Origin: Ruminococcaceae bacterium KH2T8
GTDB taxonomy: Bacteria; Bacillota; Clostridia; Saccharofermentanales; Saccharofermentanaceae
Reading direction: 5' to 3'
Length of the DNA stretch: 64,000 nucleotides
Assembly: GCA_900111435.1 (NCBI GenBank)
Contig: FOIY01000004.1
Span: 248,001 to 312,000, forward strand
The notes under the pieces are model-generated. The model was not told where the DNA came from. It worked only from the letters and a program-made list of their open reading frames with translations, and made no database searches. Shown in pieces: positions 1 to 8,799 of the stretch. The first letter of the stretch is position 1, and every line of letters begins with the position of its first letter. The position numbers were made by a program, and so were the translations under genes.

Positions 1-1
1 A

Positions 2-496
2 CGCATGGATCTTGATTCCGTAGGCGGTGTCATCGAGACTGTCGTTTACGGAATGCCGGCTGGAATAGGCGGGCCCCTCTTCGACGGACTTGAAGGAAAG
101 ATAGCTCAGATCATTTACGCCGTACCTGCGGTCAAGGGTATCGAGTTCGGTAACGGATTTGAGGCGGCGGCACTTAGAGGTTCCGAGAATAACGATGCAT
201 TCAGGATCACAGATGACGGCAACATAACGCTCGCGACCAACAGGAGCGGCGGTATCCTTGGAGGTATCACTGTCGGAGGTTCTGCAGCACCCGTAGTATT
301 CGATTGCTGTTTAAAGCCCACGCCTTCCATCGGAAGAGAGCAGGATACCGTAGATATCAAAGAGAAGACTAATACGAAGATAAGCATCGAAGGAAGGCAT
401 GATCCCTGTATCGTTCCGAGAGCGGTGCCTGTCATCGAAGCTGCAACGGCTATCGCGATATACGACGCGATCCTGGCGGAAGAGAGGAACGGCTGA
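2..496 (+). CDS. aroC: Chorismate synthase, C-terminal part (5' end outside window)
   Basis: C-terminal about 164 residues of chorismate synthase, the flavin-dependent enzyme that converts 5-enolpyruvylshikimate 3-phosphate to chorismate. The frame is open from the first bases of the window, so the gene starts upstream. Family hallmarks seen are DSVGGVIETVVYGMPAGIG, a middle NRSGGILGGIT segment and the C-terminal GRHDPCIVPRAVPVIEA signature. Its stop TGA shares one base with the ATG of the next gene (TGATG), so the two are translationally coupled in an aromatic amino acid operon. Identification is secure; only the part inside the window can be judged, and it appears intact. Confidence 0.95.
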   Translation, partial: RMDLDSVGGVIETVVYGMPAGIGGPLFDGLEGKIAQIIYAVPAVKGIEFGNGFEAAALRGSENNDAFRITDDGNITLATNRSGGILGGITVGGSAAPVVFDCCLKPTPSIGREQDTVDIKEKTNTKISIEGRHDPCIVPRAVPVIEAATAIAIYDAILAEERNG

Positions 497-2010
497 TGGC
501 CTTAGACGAATTAAGACATGAGATAGACGAGGCTGACAGGATCCTCCTTGATGCCATCGAGAAGAGGATCGATGTCGCAAGACGTATCGGCGAATATAAG
601 AGGATCATAGGTAAGCCCGTCTACGACAGGGACAGGGAAGCATCTAAGCTCGACTCTCTCGAGAGACTGGCAGGTGCCGAATCGCGACCTTATATCAGGG
701 ACCTTTATACGAAGATCTTCGAGGTTACAAGATCTCACGAGGATAAGCCCCTGTTCGGAGTACTGGGACAAAAGCTTCCCCACACATACTCTCCCATGAT
801 CCACCATCTCCTTACGGATGAATATACATACGGCATCATCGAGCGTGAGCCCGAGGAGCTCGATAAGCTCTTTGCCGATAAAGTATACGGCGGATTTAAC
901 GTTACCATCCCTTACAAGAAGGAAGCTGCAAAAAGATGTGACGTCATGTCCGATGAGGCAGCGGCGATAGGTGCGGTCAATACGGTAGTATTTGCGCCGG
1001 ATGGAAAGACTTACGGATATAACACGGATATATTCGGTTTTGAATATATGCTTTCGAGAAATGACATCGATCCCAAGGGAAAGAAGTGCCTGATCCTCGG
1101 AACGGGCGGAGCTTCCGCGGCAGTATCCTATGCACTTAACAGGATGGGAGCCGAAGTCTCATTCTGCAGCAGAACAGGCGAGATCGATTACGATAACGTT
1201 TACGAGAAGTGCGCGGACGTATCCCTGATCGTCAACTGTACTCCCGTGGGAATGTACCCCGAAGTCGACGGCAAGGCGCTCGAGCTTTCGAAGTTTAATT
1301 CCTGCGAGGCATATGCGGATCTGATCTATAATCCTTCCGTTACAAGGCTCATGGAAGAGGCAGAGTCTTTGGGGCTCAAGACGGCAGGCGGACTTTCGAT
1401 GCTCGTTGCACAGGCATATAAGGCATCCTGTTTCTTTAAGGGTGAGAAGACATTCGAAGTAACTCCCGAGAGCTCGAAAGTAATAGATGAGATCACGGAT
1501 ATCCTTACGGGCAGGATGAAGAATATTGCATTTATCGGTATGCCCGGATGCGGAAAGACCTCGCTTGGTAAGCACATCGCGCGTATCACGGGAAGAGAGT
1601 TCACGGATCTCGACGAAGCATATATCGCCGAGTACGGAGTAAAGCCTTCTGAGACCATCGAGGCTGAAGGCGAGGATGCTTTCAGGCAGAAGGAGACGGA
1701 GATAATAAAGAAGATACTTCCCGGCAGCGGCAGGATAATTTCCTGCGGCGGCGGAGTAGTAACAAGAGATATCAATAAGTATTACCTTAAGTGTAATTCG
1801 AGGATCGTATATGTAGAAAGACCGCTCGAGTCCCTTGATCATAAGGATCGTCCTTTGAGTGCAAGAGAGGGAGTAGAGAAGCTCTATGAGCAGCGCAGGG
1901 AAAACTACGAATCCTGGTCTGACGTCAGGCTTACGATCGGCGCGAAGGAATCAAAGTACGATTTCCTCGACGAAGCGGAAGATATATTGAGAAACGAGGG
2001 GATCATATGA
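496..2010 (+). CDS. aroE: Trifunctional chorismate mutase / shikimate dehydrogenase / shikimate kinase
   Basis: A 504-residue fusion of three aromatic-pathway enzymes. Residues 1-85 are an AroQ-class chorismate mutase (R7, K35 and the R47-E48 pair match the Escherichia coli active-site pattern; E82 sits where E. coli has Gln88). Residues 86-335 are shikimate dehydrogenase: HTYSP at 96-100, NVTIPYKK with catalytic Lys141, GYNTD with Asp178, and the NADP loop GTGGASAA near 202. Residues 341-504 are shikimate kinase: Walker A GMPGCGKTS (348-356), FTDLDEAY, the shikimate-binding CGGG (417-420) and the lid RPLSAR. It is coupled to aroC upstream and overlaps the dehydroquinase gene by 4 bases. All three domains keep their key residues, so all three activities are likely. 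Domain calls come from motifs; the triple activity is inferred. Confidence 0.93.
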   Translation: MALDELRHEIDEADRILLDAIEKRIDVARRIGEYKRIIGKPVYDRDREASKLDSLERLAGAESRPYIRDLYTKIFEVTRSHEDKPLFGVLGQKLPHTYSPMIHHLLTDEYTYGIIEREPEELDKLFADKVYGGFNVTIPYKKEAAKRCDVMSDEAAAIGAVNTVVFAPDGKTYGYNTDIFGFEYMLSRNDIDPKGKKCLILGTGGASAAVSYALNRMGAEVSFCSRTGEIDYDNVYEKCADVSLIVNCTPVGMYPEVDGKALELSKFNSCEAYADLIYNPSVTRLMEEAESLGLKTAGGLSMLVAQAYKASCFFKGEKTFEVTPESSKVIDEITDILTGRMKNIAFIGMPGCGKTSLGKHIARITGREFTDLDEAYIAEYGVKPSETIEAEGEDAFRQKETEIIKKILPGSGRIISCGGGVVTRDINKYYLKCNSRIVYVERPLESLDHKDRPLSAREGVEKLYEQRRENYESWSDVRLTIGAKESKYDFLDEAEDILRNEGII

Positions 2011-2438
2011 AGATACTTGTCTTAAACGGACCTAACCTTAACATGCTCGGCATCAGGGAGCCCGAGATCTACGGAAAGACCACATATAAGGATCTTGTCG
2101 GGATGATCGAGAACCACTGCGCCGGGAAGGGGATCGAGGTCGAGTGCAAGCAGAGCAACCATGAAGGCGATCTTGTCGACATGATCCAGCAGGCATATTT
2201 TGATAAGGTCGACGGCATCGTCATAAATCCCGGTGCGTATACACATACTTCAGTAGCGCTCCTCGATGCGCTCAAGGCCGTTCAGATCAAGACAGTCGAG
2301 ATTCATATCTCCAAGATGGATGAGAGAGAGGATTTCAGACAGAGATCCTTTGTTGCGCTCTTTGCTTCCAAAAGGATCATCGGAAAAGGCGTAAACGGAT
2401 ATCTCGAAGCAATTGACTATCTGTCAGACGGTGTTTAA
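2007..2438 (+). CDS. aroQ: Type II 3-dehydroquinate dehydratase
   Basis: 143 residues, the normal length for the type II (dodecameric) dehydroquinase that converts 3-dehydroquinate to 3-dehydroshikimate. The N-terminal LVLNGPNLNMLGIREPEIYG is the family signature and contains the catalytic Tyr; QSNHEGDLVDMIQ and INPGAYTHTSVALLDAL carry the other active-site residues. The start ATG overlaps the stop of the fusion gene (ATGA), so it belongs to the same operon as aroC and the AroE/AroK fusion. Together the three genes cover dehydroquinate to shikimate 3-phosphate, and chorismate formation and use; the EPSP synthase step is not visible in the window. Confidence 0.96.
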   Translation: MKILVLNGPNLNMLGIREPEIYGKTTYKDLVGMIENHCAGKGIEVECKQSNHEGDLVDMIQQAYFDKVDGIVINPGAYTHTSVALLDALKAVQIKTVEIHISKMDEREDFRQRSFVALFASKRIIGKGVNGYLEAIDYLSDGV

Positions 2439-2480
2439 TGCTATAATCGTATGGCTATCAACTGAAACGAGGACAGGATA

Positions 2481-3785
2481 ATGGGATTGTTCGGAAAGAA
2501 GAATAACGATAAAGACAATAATAAAGATAACAATATGCTTCAGGGAGACGATCTCGATGCGCTCATAATGTCAGCCATCGAAGAGACTGATCTCGAGCAG
2601 GCTCAGGAAAAGGAGCAGGCCAGAAAGAACGAAGCAGAGCGTGTTGCCAGGATGACAGAGCAGCTCAAGGATCTTTCGGCTAAGGATGAGAAGAAGGTCG
2701 TAAGAAGATCTTTCCTCATGGTCACTGCTTCCGAGCGTGACGGCGAGACATTTAAGCTCAAGGGTACGCTTCACGGCGACCTGAAGACTGATGATACAGT
2801 CTATGTATATCATCCCAAGGGAACGGTACTTGAGGCTAAGATCACGGATGTAGAGTCCGGAAGTGACGAAGAGCCCGAGAATATCGATATGACAAAGGGC
2901 AAGATCGTACGTCTCTCGGTTAATTTTGCCGAAGAGATCGCGGCGGATGCCGTACCCGAGGAGGCAGTTCCTTATTACTCCGTAGTAACTAACGTAAAGC
3001 CGCCCGTACAGCAGGAGGATTCCAAGGCACCTGTCGAGAACCCTTTCCTTCTCGGTCTCTCTCTCGAGTATCCGAACTACATGAAGGATAAGGAGTTCAT
3101 GCGCAACGTGATCAAGTCCTTCGCGGAAGGCCGATTCATCGTTCCGATACATCCGGCTCAGCCTTCACCTGACGGCGAAAAGCCGATCATCAAGCTCATC
3201 ACCATAAAGAAGAATCCCGACGACAAGCTCCCGATCGTTCCCATCTTCTCGGATATCGCGGCGCTCGCGACATGGAAGGAACTCATGGAGAAGGGAAAGC
3301 CTTCAGTGGCACTTCTTCCTTTTAAGGAGCTAGCGAAGCTCACATCCAAGGACGGACCCGATTTCGTTCTTAATCCCTCAGGACCCGTTGCGATCAATAT
3401 CCCGAGGCAGATCGTCGACAGCATCGCGGGTCTCGTGAGAAACGTCGAGAGCGACCCCAATGCTCCCAAGCCCAGAGTCGCAGTCGGTGTTCCTCCAAAG
3501 AATGATGAGACGGACAAGATCAGAAAGGCTCTCGTTGAGTATGCGGAGTCTTCACCCGATATAAAGGCGCTCGGATTTATCGCCACTATCAAGGAAGGCA
3601 ACAAGAGAGGCTATGCATGCGTAGTCGATTGTCCCAAGGCGGGAGCCAAGGATCTCTTCCAGGGAATGGCCGACAAGATCAAGCCTTACATGAAGGAAGT
3701 CAGGACGATGGAATTCATCGTAAAGGAAGATGCGAAGTTCGCGGATATGTACTTCGCAAAGATACCGTATGACTATCAGGAATGA
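2481..3785 (+). CDS. SseB-family protein with an N-terminal translation-factor-like beta-barrel segment
   Basis: 434 residues, no signal peptide. The N-terminus is charged and coiled-coil-like (residues 30-70). Residues 76-128 resemble a translation-factor domain II barrel (FLMVTASERDGETFKLKGTL...GDLKTDDTVYVY). Residues 195-310 match the SseB N-terminal domain (PIVPIFSDIAAL, LNPSGP), and residues 330-434 match the SseB C-terminal domain. SseB was named from a serine-sensitivity phenotype in Escherichia coli; its biochemical role is unclear. The gene follows aroQ by 42 bases and is closed by a clear terminator, so it may be the last gene of the aro transcript. The barrel call is a pattern judgement and less certain than the SseB call. 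Confidence 0.75.
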   Translation: MGLFGKKNNDKDNNKDNNMLQGDDLDALIMSAIEETDLEQAQEKEQARKNEAERVARMTEQLKDLSAKDEKKVVRRSFLMVTASERDGETFKLKGTLHGDLKTDDTVYVYHPKGTVLEAKITDVESGSDEEPENIDMTKGKIVRLSVNFAEEIAADAVPEEAVPYYSVVTNVKPPVQQEDSKAPVENPFLLGLSLEYPNYMKDKEFMRNVIKSFAEGRFIVPIHPAQPSPDGEKPIIKLITIKKNPDDKLPIVPIFSDIAALATWKELMEKGKPSVALLPFKELAKLTSKDGPDFVLNPSGPVAINIPRQIVDSIAGLVRNVESDPNAPKPRVAVGVPPKNDETDKIRKALVEYAESSPDIKALGFIATIKEGNKRGYACVVDCPKAGAKDLFQGMADKIKPYMKEVRTMEFIVKEDAKFADMYFAKIPYDYQE

Positions 3786-3814
3786 CACCTGAAAACGACT
3801 GAAAAGAAACTTCG

Positions 3815-3842
3815 AAAGGTCGGGTCAGTTCCCGGCCTTTTA
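3815..3842 (+). terminator. Rho-independent terminator after the SseB-like gene
   Basis: Inverted repeat with arms AAAGGTCGGG (3815-3824) and CCCGGCCTTT (3831-3840), loop TCAGTT, followed by T residues. It separates the aro/sseB-like transcript from the nrdDG promoter region. Confidence 0.85.
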
Positions 3843-3921
3843 GTTTGTCCGGGATACCTCGAGAGCGGGGTGTCCGCAAACGCCCATATATCAGGGCTTT
3901 AGAGGTAGACATGCGATTGTA

Positions 3922-3937
3922 ACACAATATATAGTGT
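3922..3937. promoter_or_regulatory. NrdR box 1
   Basis: ACACAATATATAGTGT is a perfect 16-base match to the NrdR box consensus (acaCwAtATaTwGtgt). NrdR is the zinc-ribbon/ATP-cone repressor of ribonucleotide reductase genes. The box sits 7 bases upstream of the predicted -35 element of nrdD. Confidence 0.85.
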
Positions 3938-4012
3938 TTTGTCGTTGACTTCACCACTAGATATAGATAGAATGTAGAAGCTATCGGTAATCAGAGAAAT
4001 TTGAAAATTGTA

Positions 4013-4028
4013 ACACACAAGGGTGTGT
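4013..4028. promoter_or_regulatory. Probable NrdR box 2
   Basis: ACACACAAGGGTGTGT is a palindrome with outer ACAC/GTGT arms like an NrdR box but a non-standard centre. It begins 91 bases after box 1, not at the usual spacing of about 31-32 bases, and lies downstream of the predicted transcript start. It could act as a roadblock or belong to another regulator. Confidence 0.5.
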
Positions 4029-4086
4029 AACATTGTTACAATAGACGAGTAGTTTCATAAAAAACACGAGGGGCAAGGTGTGAAAA

Positions 4087-6270
4087 ATGAAGATCATCAA
4101 GAGGAACAAGACAGAGGTTGATTTTGACATTACAAAGATCGTAAACGCTGTCACAAAGGCTAACAATGCAGCCAAGGAAAGCGAGAGGATGACTCCCACT
4201 CAGATCATGCGTATCGCTGACTCCGTTCAGAAGCAGTGCGAGAAGGTTACGCGTGCTCTTTCTGTCGAGGAGATCCAGGACCTCGTTGAGAAGCAGATCA
4301 TGGCTCACGGTGCTTATGAGGTAGCAAAGCTCTACATCACATATCGTTATACAAGGAGCCTTGTTCGTCGTTCCAATACGACAGATGACAGCATCCTTAC
4401 TCTTATCGAGTGCAATAACGAGGAGCTCAAGCAGGAGAACTCCAACAAGAACCCCACCGTCAACAGCGTTCAGCGTGACTATATGGCAGGTGAGGTAAGT
4501 AAGGATATCACTCAGAGACTCCTTCTTCCTCAGGATATCGTAGATGCTCACAATCAGGGCATCATCCACTTCCACGATTCTGACTATTTTGCTCAGCATA
4601 TGCATAACTGCGACCTCGTAAATCTCGAGGATATGCTTCAGAACGGTACCGTTATCTCAGGTACCATGATCGAGAAGCCCCACAGCTTCTCCACGGCTTG
4701 TAATATCGCAACACAGATCATCGCTCAGGTTGCTTCCAACCAGTACGGCGGTCAGTCCATCTCTCTTACTCATCTTGCACCTTTCGTACAGGTATCGAGA
4801 GAGAAGATCAGGAAGCTCGTTGACCAGGAGACTGAGGAGATCGGCGCTACTCTTTCCGATGAGCAGAAGGATGCTCTCGTTGAGAAGAGACTTCGCGAAG
4901 AGATCTCAAGAGGCGTACAGACTATCCAGTATCAGGTAGTTACGCTCCTTACTACAAATGGTCAGGCTCCTTTCGTAACCGTATTCATGTATCTTAACGA
5001 GGCAAAGGATCCTCAGCTCAAGAAGGATCTTGCCATGATCATAGAGGAAGTCCTCACACAGAGGATCCAGGGCGTAAAGAACGAGTCCGGTGTATATGTA
5101 ACACCCGCGTTCCCCAAGCTCATCTATGTTCTCGAGGAAGATAATATCCATGAGGATTCTCCTTACTATCACCTTACGAGACTCGCAGCAAGATGTACCG
5201 CAAAGAGAATGGTTCCCGACTATATCTCCGAGAAGGTAATGCTCCAGCTCAAGGTCGATAAGAACGGCAACGGCAACTGCTACACATGCATGGGTTGCAG
5301 ATCTTTCCTTACTACTTACGTTGACGAGAACGGCCAGCCTAAGTACTACGGAAGATTTAACCAGGGTGTCGTAACCCTTAACCTTGTTGATGTTGCTTGT
5401 ACCGCATGCAGCGAGACAAGAAACGAGGAGAAGTTCTGGAAGGTTCTCGAAGAAAGACTCGAGCTCTGCCACAAGGCACTCCGTTGCCGTCACGACAGAC
5501 TTGCAGGTACTCTTTCCGATGCGGCTCCCATCCTCTGGCAGTATGGTGCTCTTGCAAGACTTAAGAAGGGTGAGCCTATCACAAAGCTCCTCTACGGCGG
5601 ATATTCCACTATCTCACTTGGCTATGCAGGTCTTTGGGAGTGCGTATACGAGGTAACGGGCAAGAAGCTTACCGAGGCAGAAGGTGAAGAGTTCGGTCTC
5701 AGGGTCATGCAGACATTGAACGATGCATGTGCTAAGTGGAAGGCTGAAGAGAATATCGACTATTCCATCTACGGCACACCTCTCGAGTCCACGACATATA
5801 AGTTCGCTAAGTGCCTTCAGAGAAGATTCGGCGTCATCAAGGGCGTTACGGACAAGAACTACATCACAAACAGCTACCATGTTCATGTAACCGAGAAGAT
5901 CGATGCATTCAAGAAGCTCGCACTGGAGTCCAAGTTCCAGAGACTTTCTCCCGGCGGCGCCATCAGCTACATCGAGGTTCCCGACATGCAGAACAATATC
6001 GATGCAGTCATGGATGTCATGAAGTATATCTACGACAACATCATGTATGCTGAGCTCAACACAAAGTCCGACTACTGCCAGGTATGCGGCTTTGACGGTG
6101 AGATCAAGATCGAAGAAAGAGACAACAAACTTACTTGGGTATGCCCCAACTGCGGCAACGATGACGAGAACAAGCTCAATGTAGCCAGAAGAACATGCGG
6201 CTACATCGGTACTCAGTTCTGGAATCAGGGCCGTACACAGGAGATCAAAGAGCGCGTACTTCACCTTTGA
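4087..6270 (+). CDS. nrdD: Anaerobic (class III) ribonucleoside-triphosphate reductase
   Basis: 727-residue glycyl-radical enzyme that reduces ribonucleoside triphosphates to deoxynucleotides without oxygen. Residues 1-95 form an ATP-cone allosteric domain beginning MKIIKRNKTEVDFDITKIV. The catalytic body includes CMGCRSF, with the probable thiyl cysteine at 404. Near the C-terminus are four zinc-ligand cysteines (664, 667, 686, 689) followed by the glycyl-radical motif RTCGYIG with Gly705. The activase gene nrdG follows after 25 bases. NrdR-type boxes upstream suggest repression by NrdR when dATP/ATP are high. Length and all key residues are normal. Confidence 0.97.
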   Translation: MKIIKRNKTEVDFDITKIVNAVTKANNAAKESERMTPTQIMRIADSVQKQCEKVTRALSVEEIQDLVEKQIMAHGAYEVAKLYITYRYTRSLVRRSNTTDDSILTLIECNNEELKQENSNKNPTVNSVQRDYMAGEVSKDITQRLLLPQDIVDAHNQGIIHFHDSDYFAQHMHNCDLVNLEDMLQNGTVISGTMIEKPHSFSTACNIATQIIAQVASNQYGGQSISLTHLAPFVQVSREKIRKLVDQETEEIGATLSDEQKDALVEKRLREEISRGVQTIQYQVVTLLTTNGQAPFVTVFMYLNEAKDPQLKKDLAMIIEEVLTQRIQGVKNESGVYVTPAFPKLIYVLEEDNIHEDSPYYHLTRLAARCTAKRMVPDYISEKVMLQLKVDKNGNGNCYTCMGCRSFLTTYVDENGQPKYYGRFNQGVVTLNLVDVACTACSETRNEEKFWKVLEERLELCHKALRCRHDRLAGTLSDAAPILWQYGALARLKKGEPITKLLYGGYSTISLGYAGLWECVYEVTGKKLTEAEGEEFGLRVMQTLNDACAKWKAEENIDYSIYGTPLESTTYKFAKCLQRRFGVIKGVTDKNYITNSYHVHVTEKIDAFKKLALESKFQRLSPGGAISYIEVPDMQNNIDAVMDVMKYIYDNIMYAELNTKSDYCQVCGFDGEIKIEERDNKLTWVCPNCGNDDENKLNVARRTCGYIGTQFWNQGRTQEIKERVLHL

Positions 6271-6295
6271 TCTTCCATAAAGACGGAGGATTCGA

Positions 6296-6841
6296 ATGTA
6301 TTACTGTGCGATCAAGGAATGTGATATTGCCGATGGTATCGGTGTCAGAGTGAGCCTGTTCGTATCGGGATGCAGAAACCGCTGTGAAGGATGTTTCCAG
6401 CCTGAGACCTGGAACTTCTGCTACGGCAACGAATTCACCGAGGACACGCAAAAAGAGATATTCGAACTGCTTAAGCCCTCTTACATAAGGGGGCTTACTG
6501 TTTTGGGGGGAGAGCCTTTCGAGCCCGAAAATCAGGAGGTGCTCCTTCCGTTCCTTCAAGAATACAAGAGATTATTCCCGAATAAGGACCTCTGGGTCTT
6601 TACCGGTTATCGCTATCATGACGAGCTTACAGTCCCCGGAGTTCACCCGAACTGCGAATTCACTTCAGATATACTCGATCTGATCGATGTAATGGTCGAC
6701 GGAAGATTTGAATTATCTTTAAAGAATTTGTGTCTTAGGTACCGCGGATCATCCAATCAGCGTATAATTGATATGAAGAAGACTCGCGCATGTGCTACAG
6801 GCGAAGTCATACTGTGGGACGAAAGACAAGCTAGCGAATAA
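6296..6841 (+). CDS. nrdG: Anaerobic ribonucleotide reductase activating protein
   Basis: 181-residue radical SAM enzyme that generates the glycyl radical on NrdD. The cluster-binding motif CRNRCEGC gives Cys26, Cys30 and Cys33, and the start MYYCAIKECDIADGIGVRVSLFVSGC is typical of NrdG. A GGAGG ribosome binding site precedes the ATG. The gene sits directly behind nrdD and is presumably co-transcribed under the same NrdR-type control. Confidence 0.96.
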   Translation: MYYCAIKECDIADGIGVRVSLFVSGCRNRCEGCFQPETWNFCYGNEFTEDTQKEIFELLKPSYIRGLTVLGGEPFEPENQEVLLPFLQEYKRLFPNKDLWVFTGYRYHDELTVPGVHPNCEFTSDILDLIDVMVDGRFELSLKNLCLRYRGSSNQRIIDMKKTRACATGEVILWDERQASE

Positions 6842-6855
6842 TCGACACGGGTGAA

Positions 6856-8799
6856 ATGAAAGATAAGATCAAACGTTGGCTGGGACTTGATGAGTCCAGC
6901 GAATATGTTAACCATTATTTTGAGGAGAGCAATGCGCGGGCAAGTATCTACATGTCCGTGATCATTATCATCCTCGAAGGTTGGATGATCATAAATCTGG
7001 CCTACAGGCTCATGTTCGATACTGTATTTGCCAGAGGAGAACAGTGGATCCTTACGCATTTCATAGCTTATGTCGCTCTTTTCGCATCGGGCTGCGGTGC
7101 CCTTATCTATGCAGACAGATATATACACGGTAAGATCAAGCACGGCAAGGGCAGTCACTCGCTGACATTGTGGCTCTTCTGTATTGTCTGCACACTATTC
7201 GGTATATTCATATCATATTCGGATTACGGGAACGGTGAGCAGATCCTGACATTTATCGCCATGGAACTGTTTGTTGTCTGTCTTCTCGTCTGGAAGCCCA
7301 TTACTTCGTTCTGTGTGCTCTCGGTATCGTTCCTTGCGATGTATCTCATGATGAGCCAGTTCGGACGGCCTTCTTTCGCGACGAGGATCAATTTCTTTAT
7401 CCTTTGGATCACGGTTCTCGTAACGAGCATAAGTAATTATCATCAGAAGAAGGTCGAGGCTGAAAAGGACGAGAGCGTTGATACGGTTACGGCTCAGATC
7501 AGAAGAGCAGCCATGATCGATGAGATGACGGGACTTGCGAACATGAACTTCTTCAGGAAGAGAGCTGCCGAGATCCTGCTCGAAAAGGGCGTCAATCCCG
7601 GATCCAAGATCTTCCTTTTCCTCGATATCGAGAACTTTAAGGCAGTCAACGAGAAGTACGGATTTGAATCCGGTAATGCATTCCTTACAAAGATAGCGGG
7701 AGCGATGGCAGAGGCGTTCCCCGATGCACTTATCGCAAGACAGGGTGACGATCATTTTGTTATCCTCGCAGACAGAAAAGGACATAAGGAAAAGCTCGAA
7801 TCATTGAGAGCTCTGGTATATGATTTCGATTCCGATCTTCAGCTCGGACTCAAGACAGGCGGATTCGTTCCTCACGACGCGGGATGCGATCCTCATGTTG
7901 CCTGTGACAATGCCCGTTATGCCTGCGAGAGTATCAAGAAGAAGTTCGATCAGGATTATTGCGAATACGATAACAAGCTCAGCGACGAATTCAGCATGAA
8001 GCAGTATATCGTTAATAACGTTGACCATGCACTCGATAACGGTCATATCAAGGTCTACTATCAGCCCGTAGTATGGGCAAAGAACAGAAAGCTCTGCGGA
8101 TACGAGGCTCTCGTTAAGTGGGAGGATCCGACGTACGGCTTCCTGTCTCCGGGACTCTTTATCCCGATCCTTGAGGAATACAGACAGGTACATAAGGTCG
8201 ATATGATCGTTATCGATAATGTCTGCAGAGATTTAAGAAGACTCATCGATACCAAGAAGCCTGCAGTTCCCGTTTCGATCAACTTCTCAAGGCTCGACTT
8301 CGAGCTTACCGATGTAGTAGATCTCATCGAGAGTTGTGCACAGCAATACAATATTCCGAGGAATATGCTTCATGTAGAGGTTACGGAGAGTGCTTTGTCC
8401 GAATATATCAATACTCTTCAGGATGACCTCGACAGATTAAGGAATCTCGGATATCCGCTCTGGCTCGATGACTTCGGTTCCGGGTACTCGTCGCTCAATG
8501 TACTGAAGGACTTTGAGTTCGATGTCATGAAGATAGATATGGTATTCCTTTCGAGCTTTAAGACAAATAAGGAAAAGTCAAAGGCAGTACTCAAGAATGT
8601 AGTCCAGATGGCGAATGACCTCGGAATGCATACGCTCACGGAGGGTGTTGAGACACTCGAAGAAGCCGAATATCTGAAGCAGATCGGCTGTGAGAGACTT
8701 CAGGGATACCTCTTTGGCAAAGCGATGCCTATCGAGGATGCTCTGGTAAAGATCGCGGCAGGTACATTGCCGGTATCCGAGGAGTTCATCAATGGTTGA
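6856..8799 (+). CDS. Membrane-bound EAL c-di-GMP phosphodiesterase with degenerate GGDEF domain
   Basis: 647 residues. Several hydrophobic segments between about residues 31 and 195 form a membrane sensor region. A GGDEF-type domain follows (about 215-375), but the signature reads GDDHF (297-301), so the catalytic glutamate is replaced by His and cyclase activity is unlikely. The EAL domain (about 383-630) looks complete: YEALVKW with Glu417, INFSRLDF, EVTES, WLDDFGSGYSSL (Asp538-Asp539), KID, EGVET and QGYLF. It therefore probably hydrolyses c-di-GMP, with the GGDEF part possibly sensing GTP (inference). It begins 14 bases after nrdG and its last 8 bases overlap the next gene. Confidence 0.9.
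   Translation: MKDKIKRWLGLDESSEYVNHYFEESNARASIYMSVIIIILEGWMIINLAYRLMFDTVFARGEQWILTHFIAYVALFASGCGALIYADRYIHGKIKHGKGSHSLTLWLFCIVCTLFGIFISYSDYGNGEQILTFIAMELFVVCLLVWKPITSFCVLSVSFLAMYLMMSQFGRPSFATRINFFILWITVLVTSISNYHQKKVEAEKDESVDTVTAQIRRAAMIDEMTGLANMNFFRKRAAEILLEKGVNPGSKIFLFLDIENFKAVNEKYGFESGNAFLTKIAGAMAEAFPDALIARQGDDHFVILADRKGHKEKLESLRALVYDFDSDLQLGLKTGGFVPHDAGCDPHVACDNARYACESIKKKFDQDYCEYDNKLSDEFSMKQYIVNNVDHALDNGHIKVYYQPVVWAKNRKLCGYEALVKWEDPTYGFLSPGLFIPILEEYRQVHKVDMIVIDNVCRDLRRLIDTKKPAVPVSINFSRLDFELTDVVDLIESCAQQYNIPRNMLHVEVTESALSEYINTLQDDLDRLRNLGYPLWLDDFGSGYSSLNVLKDFEFDVMKIDMVFLSSFKTNKEKSKAVLKNVVQMANDLGMHTLTEGVETLEEAEYLKQIGCERLQGYLFGKAMPIEDALVKIAAGTLPVSEEFING

Larger units (their letters stand above)
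3842..4086 (+). promoter_or_regulatory. nrdDG control region with promoter
   Basis: Gene-free stretch in front of nrdD. A promoter-like pair TTGACT (3945-3950) and TAGAAT (3968-3973), spaced by 17 bases, predicts a transcript start near 3980 and a leader of about 105 bases. A perfect NrdR-type box lies just upstream of the -35 element and a second palindrome lies in the leader. A third palindrome, TGTAAC-ATT-GTTACA (4026-4040), overlaps the end of the second box. The ribosome binding site lies within GAGGGGCAAGGTG directly before the ATG. Confidence 0.7.

Noticed and set aside
1159-1842. Minus-strand open frame opposite the aro fusion gene
   Set aside because: Overlaps conserved AroE and AroK motifs on the plus strand; no start signal or known domain.
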